Assembly (NCBI GenBank): GCA_031772625.1
Contig: CM062816.1
Location: forward strand, 630,571,269 to 630,635,268
Length of the DNA: 64,000 nucleotides
DNA from: Pinus tabuliformis
Lineage: Eukaryota; Streptophyta; Pinopsida; Pinales; Pinaceae
Direction: 5' to 3'
The notes beneath the pieces are model-generated. The model was not told the DNA's origin, ran no database searches, and saw only the letters and a program-made list of their open reading frames with translations. The position numbers and the translations under genes were made by a program. Positions 1 to 12,000 of this stretch are shown here, piece after piece. Every line of letters begins with the position of its first letter. The first letter of the stretch is position 1.

Positions 1-836
1 GAACTCATGGAGAGTCTTCTTCACCAAGGAGAAACTGGAAATACCACTATCTGCTGTGCCCCTTGACGTATTACCACTTCGTTGCACAGGCTCGATCTGC
101 TGATTAATATCATTTTGTACTGTACTGTCGACCAAAGTACTCAACTCATGAAGAGACTCGATCTGCCGATTAATATGATTTTGAGCAGTGTCGACAGTCC
201 CATGCATAAACGATAAACAAGAAATATTGTTGAATGGTTGGTCATGCTGGATCTGCTGATTATTATTATTTTGTGCAGTGTCGACCAGAGTGCTCCTCTC
301 GTTGACAGGCCCATATTTCAACGAGAAACTGGAAATAATGTTATCTGCTACGCCAGGAGGATTACTGAATGGCTGCTCATGCTGCATCTGATGATTATTA
401 TTATTTTGTGCAGTGTTGGCGACAGTAATGGACTCATGGAGAAGCTCATCCATGAACGAGAAACTGGGAGTACCACTATCTGTTGCGCTTGACGTTTTAC
501 TTCTTGATTGACCACGCTGGATCGGCTGGTTGATATGATTTTGTGTAGGGTCCACCGGACTACTGCACTTATGGAGAAGTTCAGGCATCAACAAGAAACT
601 GGAAATATTATTACTATCTGCTGCGCCTTTGGTATTACTGTTTGGTTGGCCATGCTGAACTTGCTGATTAATTCCAGTCATAGTCTCTTGTTCATAATGT
701 ATCTTTGTTGGTAGGTTCGGTGCGCTGGTAATACCGGCTGTAATGTTACCTGCAGCACCTGCAGAGGCCTTTAATCGTTGCTTTCCTTGCAGTGGTAGTA
801 GTTGGAAATCAGCCTTACGAATCGAATCCGAAATAT
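1..836 (-). CDS. Partial exon of an Asn/Gln-rich tandem-repeat protein
   Basis: On the minus strand one frame stays open from about 836 to the window edge, some 278 codons. The product has about five degenerate units of 45-46 residues. Each unit carries an Asn/Gln run (for example TAQNNNNQQIQH), then an Ala-Asp step, then a hydrophobic SSFS-like segment. At DNA level this is a repeat of about 137 bp, visible at 97, 250, 387, 527 and 663. The exon starts after an AG at 838-837 (minus sense), and the first two bases complete a codon left open by the exon at 7340-7487. The N-terminal 50 residues are basic and not repetitive. I do not recognise the family. Low-complexity Asn/Gln tracts are common in plant transcription regulators, but that is only a hint. 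Plus-strand readings of 238-714 are shadows. The gene runs off the left edge. Confidence 0.55.
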
Positions 837-1477
837 CTACACGTATCAAATTTAAAGAGATGGATCATACTTAGTTATTGATTTAATACCTAATTAGGGG
901 GGAAACAATTAAGATTCGTTTTATTTTAAACATATGTAATACAGACTTTATATTCAAATGGTTAGGATTATGTGATATAGAATAGTTAAGTTTATACTGA
1001 GAAGAGTCACGAATTACAATATTGTTTTTGTTTATTTATTTTCTTTTGAAAGGAAAGAACAATATATATTTTTAGGTGAATATATACATAAAGTTGTTCA
1101 CCTATGATAAGTATAATATATTTATTTATTTTATTTATAAATATTTAAAATTATTTTAATCATAAATATTTAAAAAATTTATTTATTACCCTTTAACTCA
1201 AATAATTACTAAATAAATCTTATAATATAATATACTAGTTATTAGTTTTGGTAAATATTTTATGTAAAAATTTATTTTATAAATGATATAACTTATTTCT
1301 TAATGAAATAATTTTATATTTACTTTAACTAAAAAAATATAAATATTATCTAATATAATTTTATATTATTTTAAAGTTTCAAATAGCTCGAAGTAAACCA
1401 AAAAAAAATTGTCATAAATATCTATCAAAAATAAAATTAAAAATAAAGTAATTTCATAAATATATATTAATGTTTTT

Positions 1478-1690
1478 GTTGGAATGTATTCAACATACTA
1501 TCAATTGAAATTACGAGATTAAACTGGTGTATGAGACCCTCTTGTTTATGGGACAATGGATCCACCTCCACTTAATGATTTTACTTCTAAGTCTACAAAG
1601 ACATACATACTCTACCTCCTTTTGGTTTTGAACCTATAACTATTTAGGAGGAAACCCACTCTCTTAACCATTAGACCCACTTAAAATATA
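1478..1690 (-). mobile_element. tRNA-derived SINE-like unit
   Basis: On the minus strand, starting near 1690, there is a Pol III box-A-like stretch (TCTAATGGTTAAGAG). About 35 bases later comes a box-B-like GGTTCAAAACC (near 1630), the spacing seen in tRNA genes and tRNA-derived SINEs. It cannot fold into a convincing full tRNA and has about 150 bp of unrelated sequence after box B, which fits a SINE better than a tRNA gene. The 3' boundary is approximate and no target duplication was found. Confidence 0.4.
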
Positions 1691-2110
1691 TAATTTTGAG
1701 ATTGGTAAGATGAGAAATATTTATGGTGATTTGATTTACACAATTTTTATATAATTTTAAAATCAATAAAGTTATAGATGAAATACAAAACTATAACTAA
1801 GAAATCAAAAATATTTATTTTAATTATATTTACTTAATGTTGTATAATTAAATTGAGAATTAATCTCTCATGAATATCATTTTAATAATTATTCATCACT
1901 TGTTATGAAGCTCATATATCAAAAAAATCTTAGATTAGATAGTTAGAAAAGCATGATATTCAAGATAGTCATTAATCATTATGAATATATGTCAAATACT
2001 ATATTTAGTGGTCATAACTGTGTGAATATATCCTTTAGAAGAGTATATATGGCTAAACATGTACACAATTATATCGTCTTAAAATTAAGAAAGGGAGGTT
2101 TAGAAGGAAC

Positions 2111-2560
2111 TATTGGAAATAATACTGAGAGCGGGGTGAATCAGTATTAGCAAATCAATAATTTTTCATTTCATACTCTGATTCATATATGCTACTTCAG
2201 TTAAGGGAACTCGTGTGTACATGCAACTGTGTTTAATGCAACTAATGTATATCCAGTAAACTTGTGATTCACTCAATTCATCATATGTTGATCTTTAATC
2301 AGTGCATGAGAACTTCATTAACCATATAAACATTATAGAGGTGCAGTGAAGCACAACAGATCATCACACATAAGAAACACACATGAACACCATGACCAAA
2401 CCATATCAGACTTCTGTCCTGCTGCTTTTTTTCAGAGCACCATATACGTGATTGTGTAGCCTCTAACTCGCGTATATACGTGACTTTTCTTCATAATAAC
2501 TGCGTATGAAAATTGGAATACTAAAGGTTTACACTTTTAGCTTCCCTTGGGTCTGTTATG
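2111..2560 (-). repeat. Copia LTR, left part
   Basis: Sequence from 2111 follows the start of the 37325 LTR (GGAAATAATACTGAGAG, GTGAATCAGTATT) and keeps the later ACACATGAACACCA block. It is clearly diverged and stops before the gag relic. The right limit is approximate. Confidence 0.65.
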
Positions 2561-2609
2561 TTTTCAAACTGAGCTATGCCACATCTTTATGACAATAATT
2601 ATGTCTTCT

Positions 2610-4454
2610 TCAATACCTAGGATTGTGATGATGTATGCTCCTTTTGGTTTGGTGTCTAATTTTGCTCCTGCATTCCTTTACTTTATGTCCAAACTTGTTA
2701 CGTGCATAACATCTTACATATTTCATATTGCTTTTATTGTAGTCAATAGCTTTGTGACCAAACATATTGCAAGCAAAATAGTATCCCTTAAAGTACATGG
2801 AACTTGATGATTTTTCTGTGAGATGGTCTTCGCCCATTCTACCTTTGCATTTGGCTACAACATGTCCAAGATTATGACATATAAAACATTCAACATCATT
2901 CTTTGAAGAAAATAACCAATTGTTACTTCCACAATTAGGAGTAAAAGATTTTCTTTGAAGAATTTCTTTCCTAAGTATTTGATGGGGTTGTCCTCTCATC
3001 TCCTTGTTGAGCATTTCAGATTTCTGATTAGAGTTCCTTGCCTCACCTTGTGTGCTAGATTCCCCTTCAACGGATTCATGAAAACAAAGACCAGTTTTGA
3101 TGGTAGGAGACCTTTCACTACTAAGAATATTATGCAAAATCTTAGTACTGTCTTGTAATCGTAACAGTTTATCCTTTTCTTCTAATTTATCTTTTAAGAT
3201 ATTTACCTCAACCTGATGTTGTTCTTCCTTTTCCAGATATTGCTTCTTTATGTTTTCTTCAGCTTTTCTTCCTTTTTCCACTTGTTGCCTTAATTCGAGA
3301 ACTTCATGTTCTTGTTCTTCAAGAGCTTCTTCATTCTGCTTCTTTGATTCTTCAAGATCTTCTTTTAGAGAGAGGATCTTAGATTCAAGTCTCTGGATTG
3401 TTATGCTCTGATCATTTATTTCATTTCTTAATGATATCACTACATCCTGCAGCTGCTCCCTTACTCTGGTTACTATCTCTAGCTGAACTTTTAATCTGGT
3501 AACTTCTTCTTTTTCTACGTCATTATTTTCATATGCCATGAGAAGTTTAATTTCTTGATTATCTTCATCACTATTGGACAAGCCATCACTATTATCATGA
3601 GTATAATAACTTCTATTACCTTCTTCAGACATCTTTCCTTTGTTATGAGGGCATCTAGTAGCATAATGACCAACTCTACCACAAGAAAAACATTTGAAAG
3701 GTAGCTTACCTTTGAACCTTCCAAATCCCCATTGAATCTTCTTAACAAAATTTACCTTAGATTCTTCTTTTGAAATATATCTTGATTCATTGAGTTTTTC
3801 TTTTCCATTTGTTGATACTTTAAATGTGGCTTCTCTCATATCTGTTGGTCCTCCTTTCCTCATTTCAAAAGTATTTAAGATTTCGTGAAGCCGCATCATA
3901 GTGATATTCTGCTGATCCTTCTTTTCTTCTATGGCAGACACTTTGGGTTCAAATTTAGCACACAAGGATCTCAAAACTTTCTCGACTAAGGAAACTCCCT
4001 TAATTTCTTCAACCACATTCTTCATGCAATTGACAACCTCATCTATACGTAGGAAGTAAGTAGCTATGCTTTCATCACTATGCATCTTAAGAGTTTCATA
4101 CTGTATTCTGAGAGTTTGAAGCTTAGCACATTTTACCTAAGAGTCTCTTTCATAGCACAAAATGATTTTGTCCCATATTTCTTTGGCTGATTTGAGCTAC
4201 ATGACCTTGGCAAACTCTGATTTTGACAAACTTCCCAATAAAATAGTAACAGCTTTGGCATTGGTTTCATATTGCTTTTTGCTTGCTATATCTGTAGGAA
4301 TTGCTGATGGAAATGTATATCCTCCTTCCACGATTTCCCAAATATCCATTCCAAGTGATTGTAGATAGCATGTGGTTCTTATCTTCCAATAACCAAAATT
4401 TCTCCCATCAAATATTGGTGGCCTAATGGATCCCTCTCTTTCTTGATTACTCAT
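2610..4454 (-). pseudogene. Copia gag relic (UBN2-type gag with CCHC knuckle)
   Basis: The minus strand encodes the gag of a Ty1/copia element: a start region with SIRPPIFDGRNFGYWK and YLQSLG (4454-4197), then the UBN2-like part with NCMKNVVEEIKG and KGGPTDMREATFK (from 4085), then the zinc knuckle CFSCGRVGHYATRCPHNKGK. A long Glu/Lys/Gln-rich coiled-coil region follows (about 3500-3150), and a second Cys/His knuckle CFICHNLGHVVAKCKGR lies near 2870. The same order is seen in the gag of the young copia at 42128-43069, which is close in sequence. It is a fossil with a few breaks; antisense plus-strand readings are shadows. Confidence 0.8.
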
Positions 4455-4500
4455 GCTGATGGATCTTCCTTCAAGTGATCAAGCTTCTTGTGAAGAACCT

Positions 4501-4512
4501 GCTCTAATACCA
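4501..4512 (-). other. Primer-binding site (initiator-Met tRNA type)
   Basis: On the minus strand the sequence is TGGTATTAGAGC, one base from the usual copia TGGTATCAGAGC. It lies between the gag start and the LTR beginning near 4515, as expected just inside a 5' LTR. Confidence 0.7.
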
Positions 4513-4514
4513 TT

Positions 4515-5199
4515 CTCTTGGCCAATAAATAGCAAGATGTATCATTTAGACACATAAGCATCATCACCAAAGACTTCTAACCATAATGCCAACAATGCAT
4601 TATTCGGATCATATGCTCCCTGTGAACATGTGCCAACCAACATATACCATGTAATGATAATGCATTTTAGTCTTCATGATCCCGGTTCATCAACCTTCAT
4701 TTGCCACATAGGTGCATCCTTAGCAAAGCATCACATACCCATAACCTGCATACTAGATCTCACACTTCATCAGATATTCATCACTTGCACACTCTGGCCT
4801 AATGATCTTCTCCTCCTTTTATAGTCTAAGGCCCTACTCAATACCATGGACCAAAACCACTTAGACCCAATATCTTAGACCAAATACCTAGGGTCAATAC
4901 TTCGAACCAGATACCATGGACCAATACCATGGATCAAAATACCATGGACCAAATACCATGGACCAAAACTTAATTTTCCAACATCTACACACCTTTCCTT
5001 CTGTGAAAGTGCGTGTGTATGTTATACACTCCTTTTGGTCTGCTAATCCGCATGTATACGCTTCTTTGTTAATGTGAACTTGTGTATACCTATCTGATCA
5101 TTAATTATTTGCTATTGACTTGCTGCACTATGATCTGTCATCTGAGTTAGTTTCCATCAAGGACAACACTTGTATCATACCTATATGATAATGCCAACA
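4515..5199 (-). repeat. Copia LTR, middle copy
   Basis: This copy ends at 5199 with ATGCCAACA. From about 4740 it matches 5723-6236, including the run of ACCATGGACCA-type short repeats and the TATACGC-type motifs. Its start near the primer site is truncated. It serves as 5' LTR to the gag on its left, yet is followed on the right by a polypurine tract as if it were also a 3' LTR. Confidence 0.7.
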
Positions 5200-5213
5200 A
5201 TCTCCCCCTTTGG
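5200..5213 (-). other. Polypurine tract (antisense ATCTCCCCCTTTGG)
   Basis: The complement CCAAAGGGGGAGAT directly precedes the LTR end at 5199 in element orientation. The identical tract adjoins the LTR of the young copia at 38801. Diverged 3' internal sequence like 38801-39300 follows to about 5690. Confidence 0.7.
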
Positions 5214-5699
5214 ACTTGATGGCAAGAATCACACCAAGTCACTCTCCCCCTTTGACATCAAGGGAAAACGGCGAACCATGATATTCTCTCCCTTTGATAT
5301 ACATTGTGTTGTCCATACTCCCCTTGAGTACTTGTTGAAATCTCTGATTCAGATCCCCTTTTTTGTTCATGCTAAGATGTACCAATCCGTCCATGCTCCC
5401 CCTGAGCTTATGCAAAGTTTGCAAAAATATTTTTCAAAAGAATAACATCACTCATACATACGTCAATCTCCCGACCAAGTGGGGATACACCATTTTGACT
5501 CATCCACCCAACCAAGTGGGGATATACCAGAAATACACATTATTACATCATCCTTCCCATGCAAAGTGGGGTTACAAATTAGGTCTTTTCATGACCTTTA
5601 CATCAAATTATACGACTTTGTATAGCAATGACCAGTAATCTAAACAAGACCATGATAGTCATCAACAACTATCATACACCATATATGATTCGCACCATA

Positions 5700-6236
5700 A
5701 GCATCTCTCACCAGCATCCAAACCTGTAACCTGCAATACCAGATCTCGCACTTCATCAGATATTCATCACTTCCACACTGTCGCCTAATGAACTTCTCCT
5801 CCTTTTATAGTCTAAAGTCTTACTCAATACCATGGACCAAAACCACTTAGACCCAATACCTTGGATGAAATACCTAGAGTCAATACCTCGGACCAGATAC
5901 CATGGACCAATACCATGGATCGAAATACCACGGACTAAATACCACAGACCAAAACATAGTTTTCCAACATGTACAAGTCTTTCCTTCTGTGAAAGTGCAT
6001 GTGTACATTATACGCTCCTTTTGGTCTGCTAACCCGCATGTATATGCCTCTTTATTAACGTGAACCTGCATATACCTCTCTCCCGCATGTATACACTTCT
6101 TTGTTAACGTGAACCTGCGTATACCTCTCTTTGATAATTAATTCTTTGCTATTGACCTATTGCACTATAATCCGTCATCTAAGTTAATCACCATCAAGGA
6201 CAACACCTGTATCATACCTATATCATAATGCCAACA
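5700..6236 (-). repeat. Copia LTR, right part
   Basis: This segment matches 4740-5199 and ends with ATAATGCCAACA at 6236. It includes an extra local copy of a block with CCGCATGTATA and GTTAACGTGAACCTGC. Its beginning is missing. Confidence 0.65.
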
Positions 6237-6902
6237 AGAACTAAGAACGTTTTCTAACTATTGAAATAATATACTTATATTATGTTAGTTTAAAATTTTA
6301 AAATATTTTATTTAATAAAAAATATTACAAAACAAAATAAAATTTAATCAAATATTTAGCCTATAATAATAAAATATTAAAAAAAAAATTAAACATTAAA
6401 AGAATATTTTCTAATTGCAAATTTATATTATATTTAGACAAGGGCAAATGATTGACCATTTTCTATTTACACCTATCCATAATGGAATCCTTAACATATA
6501 TAACGTTTGAAAATACTATATCTATATTTATCTTCACACTTTTGAACATGTACAAGGAAATACTAAAACTAAACAGCATTAGATTTTATGTTTGAAAAGT
6601 AATAAACTATATTAATAATAATGTTTTGTTTACAATAATGATGTTGATTATCTCTACTTACCAATAAATAAATAATTGTAATTGTTATTTTAGGGAATAT
6701 GTTACGAATTGTGTAATTTTTTATTTAAATATAATAAGTGGATATATAATATTTAAAAATATTATATATTTTTTTTCCATTTTTTTTAGTAGTGGGAAAA
6801 TATATTGCCCTATAGTGAGGACAACTTTCCCTCCGTGCTATGGGCTAATGGAGGCTCACTCATCATTGTGATTGAAAGAAAATCAGACCACCTTCATACG
6901 TT

Positions 6903-6924
6903 GATAACAGTGATCACTGTTATC
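6903..6924. repeat. 22-bp perfect palindrome
   Basis: The half-site GATAACAGTGA is followed immediately by its reverse complement TCACTGTTATC. It lies in noncoding sequence 0.4 kb downstream of the exon at 7340-7487 (minus sense). No function can be assigned. Confidence 0.6.
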
Positions 6925-7339
6925 GAAAGAAAACGAAGCCATCTCGAATAACGCCACTTATGGTTAGTAAGGAGGCTATGACTCAAACGAGGCCACCTTG
7001 AATAATGAGGCCACCTTGAATAACGTCAACTTAAGGTTAATAAGGGGCCTTTCACTCTTGGGCAGTTATGTCCCAAAATAACTAACTCTTTAACAAATAA
7101 AATTAGAACATACTCTAAGCCCCATCCTTTCCAACTTAAATAAAAAAATGTAATCTTGAAAATTAAAGATTAAAGATTATATTTATAATAATTAAACCCA
7201 TTATTTCTACATACCAGTAAGTAAGTAAATAAATAAATAAATATAAAATCTTTTTTGAAGCGAATAAAATTGAACACTCTTCGAATATTTCAGCAAATCC
7301 TTCAGAAAAAAGACAGCGAAAGAAATTGACATTGCATAC

Positions 7340-7487
7340 CTTTTGTGGGAGAGACCAATAAAGCTGGACGAGCAGTAGAGGTACCATCTGGAATGGTAAC
7401 AGCAGCTTCTAATCCCTGATCCTTCCGCTTCGGCTGTACACTAACGTGTGGCGAAACTTCGAATCCCCTAACCTTATTACGCACACT
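7340..7487 (-). CDS. Upstream exon of the Asn/Gln-rich repeat protein
   Basis: This is an open minus-strand stretch of about 48 codons with a balanced, protein-like composition (GFEVSPHVSVQPKRKDQG, then a Thr/Ala/Pro part). It ends at a consensus donor AAAG|GTATG at 7339. The last base of the exon plus the first two bases of the exon at 836 make one codon, so the two exons join in frame. An AG at 7487-7486 could be the acceptor. It touches the edge of the 7488-14285 repeat block, so either the insertion lies in the intron against the splice site or the exon is cut by it. The family is not recognised. It could also be a chance open frame, though the phase match argues against that. Confidence 0.45.
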
Positions 7488-7571
7488 AATTCCAGAGTCT
7501 ACTAATCAAGGGAACCCCTATGATGGGAATCCTGGTCCTTTTTATTTTTTGGAAATATTGGTGCCCCCTAT

Positions 7572-9030
7572 ATGGCAATGTTGTCCCTCCCCATATTTAA
7601 CATTGGTTTTCTAGTTTGGTTATTGTCAATTCCTATGGTTCTCAGTGTCCAAACTACTTCTCAACCAAGTTCTCCTCCAATTAAACAACATAAACCTCAT
7701 GTTGATCCTAAAATTAACCCTTTTCCTTCATCAACAATTGTTTGTTCATCCCTTTATTCCTCTTTGCCTCGTGAGAGTCTTCATTCTAGTAACCAGGAAG
7801 GTAAGAAGAAGACAAAAGGATGAAGAAGAAGAAGAAAAATAAGAAAGGGGGCAACCAAGAAACCATTGCTATGGATACAACTAGTATAGACAAATTTTCT
7901 AGTCAGCCCCACAAAGTTAAATTCCCTTGCATCTAATGTAAGGGTGACCACCTTCTTAGAGATTGTCCTATTATTCCAAAAGTATTAGAAGTGTTGTCCA
8001 TAGGCTAACATCGGCCTTTCTCGTCAACTTATGGAGATCATGTTGGTGATAAACCCTCAACTAGTGATATAAGGTCCATGTGAAAAAGGGTAAAGTCAAA
8101 TTTCCCTGTAATTAATGTGAATGGAATCATCCTATTCACCTTTTTCCTTATATGGATGAAGCCCTGAAAGTGTTGGAAAAGCCTATAGTTTCTCAACCAC
8201 AACTTCCAATTGGTTGCTAGAAGTTTTCTCCCAGACCCCCACTAGTTGATGAAGTGATTGATCAGAATCTGAATCTAATAAAAAACACTCCCTCTAAACG
8301 TGAATCCCCTAAGTTTGTTTCTGACCAACCATTGGTGTAGAAAAATGTTGAATCGATTCCACCTTCATTTGATCATACCTTTCCCGTAGAGAGTGAACTT
8401 CATACCACTATAGTTCTTCTCGTTTCTTCAAGTTCCAATGAAATGGGGGATAGTTCTCCCATTCTCATTGCACAATAGGGCAGTTATCCCATTCCTACAG
8501 TCCCCCGTACAAGTAGTATAGTCACTTCCTTTGATTGGAGTCAACTGGTAGTATATCTCCTTCCACCTTACGTTTCCTTTCAGATCATAGTGCATGCTTA
8601 TAATGTGGTCGTGCATAGCAAAATCATAGATGAATGCACATGTGTTAGTATTATGTACTCAACTACTTAGTAAGACTTAGGTTCTCCATAGCTTGTGCCC
8701 ATTACCCAAAATCTATTGGCTTTTAACAAAGGAACTAGTCATCCATTAGGGATCCTTCCTAAGTTTCCTATTACATTGGGAGGAAATATTGTCTATATCG
8801 GTGTGATGGTAGTCCAAGGGCTTTTGGCTTTTAATTTACACCTTTGGAATGACTATGTATATTTCATGGGAGCTCTTATCTCTTCACTCTTTCGTGTGAT
8901 GTGTTTCCCGCATGAAGGAAGAATTGTGACCGTTAACCAATTTTCATTAATTTGTCTTCATTTGACTCCCCACCAACCAGTTTCCCTAAGTGGTGTTTAT
9001 ATGCAAGTGGTATCTCATGCACCATAAATT
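7572..9030 (+). pseudogene. Ty3/gypsy gag knuckle and protease relic (copy A)
   Basis: The plus strand shows two degenerate Cys/His knuckles (around CKGDHLLRDCP near 7940 and a second near 8115), a Pro/Ser-rich linker, and from 8695 an aspartic-protease end region with GNIVYIGVMVVQGLLAFN and YVYFMGALISSLFRVMCFPH. The order gag knuckles, linker, protease is that of plant Ty3/gypsy polyproteins. It is a fossil with several breaks. The following 9031-12700 holds no recognised domain. Confidence 0.55.
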
Positions 9031-12000
9031 AATTATGTGGGAACCTATCCCATTCACGTACCTACTATTAAAGATGAGCCTTTCTTTGTTTTCTCAACTT
9101 ATTTTGACCTAGGTTGGGTAGGTCATATGGTCAAACACTTACTAGGGAATACCTTCCATAATTTTTTTTCCATCTGATGAAAACCTCTTAGAATTCATTG
9201 ACTCTTGGCGGTCGTGATTAGGATCAGAGAAAAGTTACATACCTTTTATCAAGCTCATTAAAAAGGAAAAAGTTGTCCTGAGCATAATTATTTTCTTGTG
9301 CCAGAATCATTAAAATTGAAACAATTCCCTTTTCCAACTTGAGTATTTAATTATGTCTCATAAATTCCTAGTTGATTTTTTCACTTTATCTCATAAATGA
9401 ACCTTCATTTATGCCACCTGTTAGTACCCAACATTCTACTTGGGTGCATCAAATGAAGTTTGGGGGAAATATACTTATTTGAAGAATAGTTTTTCCTCTG
9501 TTTCAAGCTTGTAGAAAAATGAAACCAATTTCAAGCATAGTTTCCCATGTTTCAAGCTTCTGTAAAAATGAAACCATTCCCATTTTACCCCTCGTGATTG
9601 CCATTTTTATCAGCCTATTTTTTGCGATATGAGCCTTGGTTTTCTCATTCCGTTATCACAATTGGCTTGGTCAATCATACACTTTCAATTATTTTTTACC
9701 CTTTTGCGAGGAATGACTGTGATGAGTAGTCTTATCAGCCAGATTCTTGAGCTCTGTGTGTTTTGAGCAGTTCCCTCATGAGAGAAACCAATCTCTATTC
9801 TTTATAGCACTCATTCCTCTAAGAAGAGTCCTTTTTTAGCTCTTTTAAAACTCCTAAAATATGAAGTTATTGTCGAGCACCTCTCTTTCCGAACTTGTAA
9901 AAGTAAATGAAAAGACATCTACTCAAAAAAGTTTAACCATTTTTTGGATAGAGATAGACCATGTATGAAAAAGGAATACCTTAGTCAAACATGGATAAGG
10001 GGTTCTCTTCGGTATTGTTTTATACATTTTTGGACATAAGGGACTACCTACGAAAAGGGTAATTTGAAGTTTTCTTTTTCACCTCTTTTTAAAACTATTT
10101 AAAGATGAAAAATATGTTGAGTTTAACCTTCCCTGGACTCATTAAAATATCAAATAATTAATGACTCATCTATCATGATGAATCCAAACCATTCCTTCTC
10201 ATGGTTCATTAAATATACTCAGAGGGATTCATCCGAAGGATGAACTTAGAGATCAAGCATATGTTATCCTCCTCAAGCTTGTTAAAAAATTAAGAGATAC
10301 TAAGGAGTATAATTGGGGAAATTGGGAAAACAAGGGATTCCATTTTTCTAATTATAGTGAGTCACTCTTGAACACGACACTCTTCCATTTCATCTTTGTG
10401 GTTGTTGGGTTAGGTAATCAACTTGTCTCTTGGTTATCATATTGTGTCAGAGCCTCTATTTCAACTTTGGGTCAATTCTTCCAACTCAATTTAGTATCGT
10501 TGGTGTGTTCAAGAGAAGTCATTCAATTGATCTATGCTACAATACTCTTAAGCCTTCAGTTCGTGTCGACCTTTCACGACTCCATGTCAACATCATTATG
10601 ATAATTCTATCTAAATCACAATACTCATTTTTTGTCATTGATGGGGGATACATCAAATCCATCTTATGATGGGTCACTTCATGTTAACATTAGAACATCA
10701 TCTAGGAAGTTGACTTAGAAACACACCTTTGGTACCTTGGTACTTCCATACATCAATGGTAAGATTCCTTACTCTCGGCGACATCTTTACATCAATGGCC
10801 TTCGGCTGAAATATTTGTGTGGTGTTCAACATCGACTCCTTTATTCACACCATATAGATTGTAGTATAATACCTTGACAGCCATTAACATCATCGATGGT
10901 TTCTCTCACATTTTTTAATGACTTACATCATTCGTTCGTAATTAGATGGTGTCTACCATGTTTGACTCCAGCTCATTGAATCACATGATTAGACTCGTAT
11001 GTTGGTTGGTTGTGTGAATGAGATAGAAGACCCAAAATATATTTTCATCGATCCAGGGTACAATTTCAAGAGTTAACCAAAGATCACAATGTATCATGGT
11101 CATAATCATATACACAATCATCCAGTCATGGGTCCAATTGCATCTGTGGACGCGTTTTTTGATCATTATAAATGTTATATTAGCTTATGAGTTGAGTATG
11201 GGTAAGCCTACCTCAGAAAACAAATATGACATGTTGTAAATGTATTCTAATAGATGAATAAAGTCAATTGTCCTTGATCCCAACTTGTTGTAGAGTCCAA
11301 GGACTGTCTTACGTTGATACCCTTTCTCCATATACTTCTTCCTTTTTTCCTATACCTATCACCTAAATAATGCAATAGACACAAGGTTTTGTTAAAGGTA
11401 AGCATTTAAATGTCTTCTTCTTCATATTTGTCTATATACATTATTGTTTTGTTAAAGTATGTGTTTGGCTACAGAATTGGCTCGTTTCTACAGCTAATCT
11501 AGATTTCCGCAGCCAATCCAGATTTTCATAGCTATCTCCTTTGTTAACAGGGTTCAGATGCTCCACCTAAGCTAATGAAGATATGGATGGATGAGGAATG
11601 ATTCACTCATGGATTATTTCCTATTCTCTTGAGCTAATCCTTCAAGAAGATCACGACAACACGGTCAACCGCAAAGTCAACTGCAAGATTATCACTGGGA
11701 CAGAGACCGAGTTTTCTCGAAAACTTATCCATTTTAATTTCCAAATAGAAAATAGATTATTTAGCGATATAGTTTGATTTAGTAGGATCAGAGAAAATAT
11801 ATATAGGCTTGACACTCTTGTATTTTTTTACATAGAAGTATTATAAAAGCCATGGACGATCTGTGTTTTGGGTGCGCACCAATACATATAAATTTTAAGA
11901 ACATCTTATTACACTTGTTTGCAAGTAATAGACTTGTTTTATGTTTTCCATATTGTGTTGATTGTAGGTTTCCAACTGTTTTGTGGAGGGACCCTATGAC

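Larger units (their letters stand above)
2111..6236 (-). mobile_element. Composite Ty1/copia fossil, LTR-int-LTR-int-LTR
   Basis: The element begins at 2111 with the same LTR start as the young copia at 37325 (GGAAATAATACTGAGAG follows) and ends at 6236 with CATAATGCCAACA. The flanking five bases are GGAAC on the left and AGAAC on the right, a 4-of-5 match expected for an old target duplication. In plus order it holds an LTR part (2111 to about 2560), gag (2610-4454), a primer site (4501-4512), a second LTR (about 4515-5199), an antisense polypurine tract followed by 3' internal sequence (5200 to about 5690), and a third LTR part (about 5700-6236). No pol is left. It is broken, with several large losses. 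The LTR parts differ clearly from each other, so it is old. Confidence 0.8.
837..7339 (-). other. Predicted 6.5 kb intron between the two Asn/Gln-protein exons
   Basis: The minus strand has a GT donor at 7339-7338 directly after an open exon, and an AG acceptor at 838-837 before the repeat exon. The phases match: one base is left over at the donor and two bases are supplied at the acceptor, giving Asp. Inside lie AT-rich noncoding sequence (837-1477 and 1691-2110), a SINE-like unit (1478-1690), a composite copia fossil (2111-6236) and AT-rich sequence with short repeats (6237-7338). In the last part an 18-bp motif beginning GAGGCCACCTTG occurs twice near 6990 and 7008. TE-stuffed introns are usual in large plant genomes. 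The join is inferred, as no transcript is available. Confidence 0.45.

Noticed and set aside
238-714. Plus-strand open frames with repeated motifs
   Set aside because: They are antisense shadows of the 137-bp coding repeat on the minus strand, which is open for 278 codons.
7572-7842. Apparent small secreted protein with a hydrophobic start
   Set aside because: The stretch recurs at 20253 in the duplicated block and leads into Cys/His knuckles and a protease relic, so it belongs to a Ty3 fossil.
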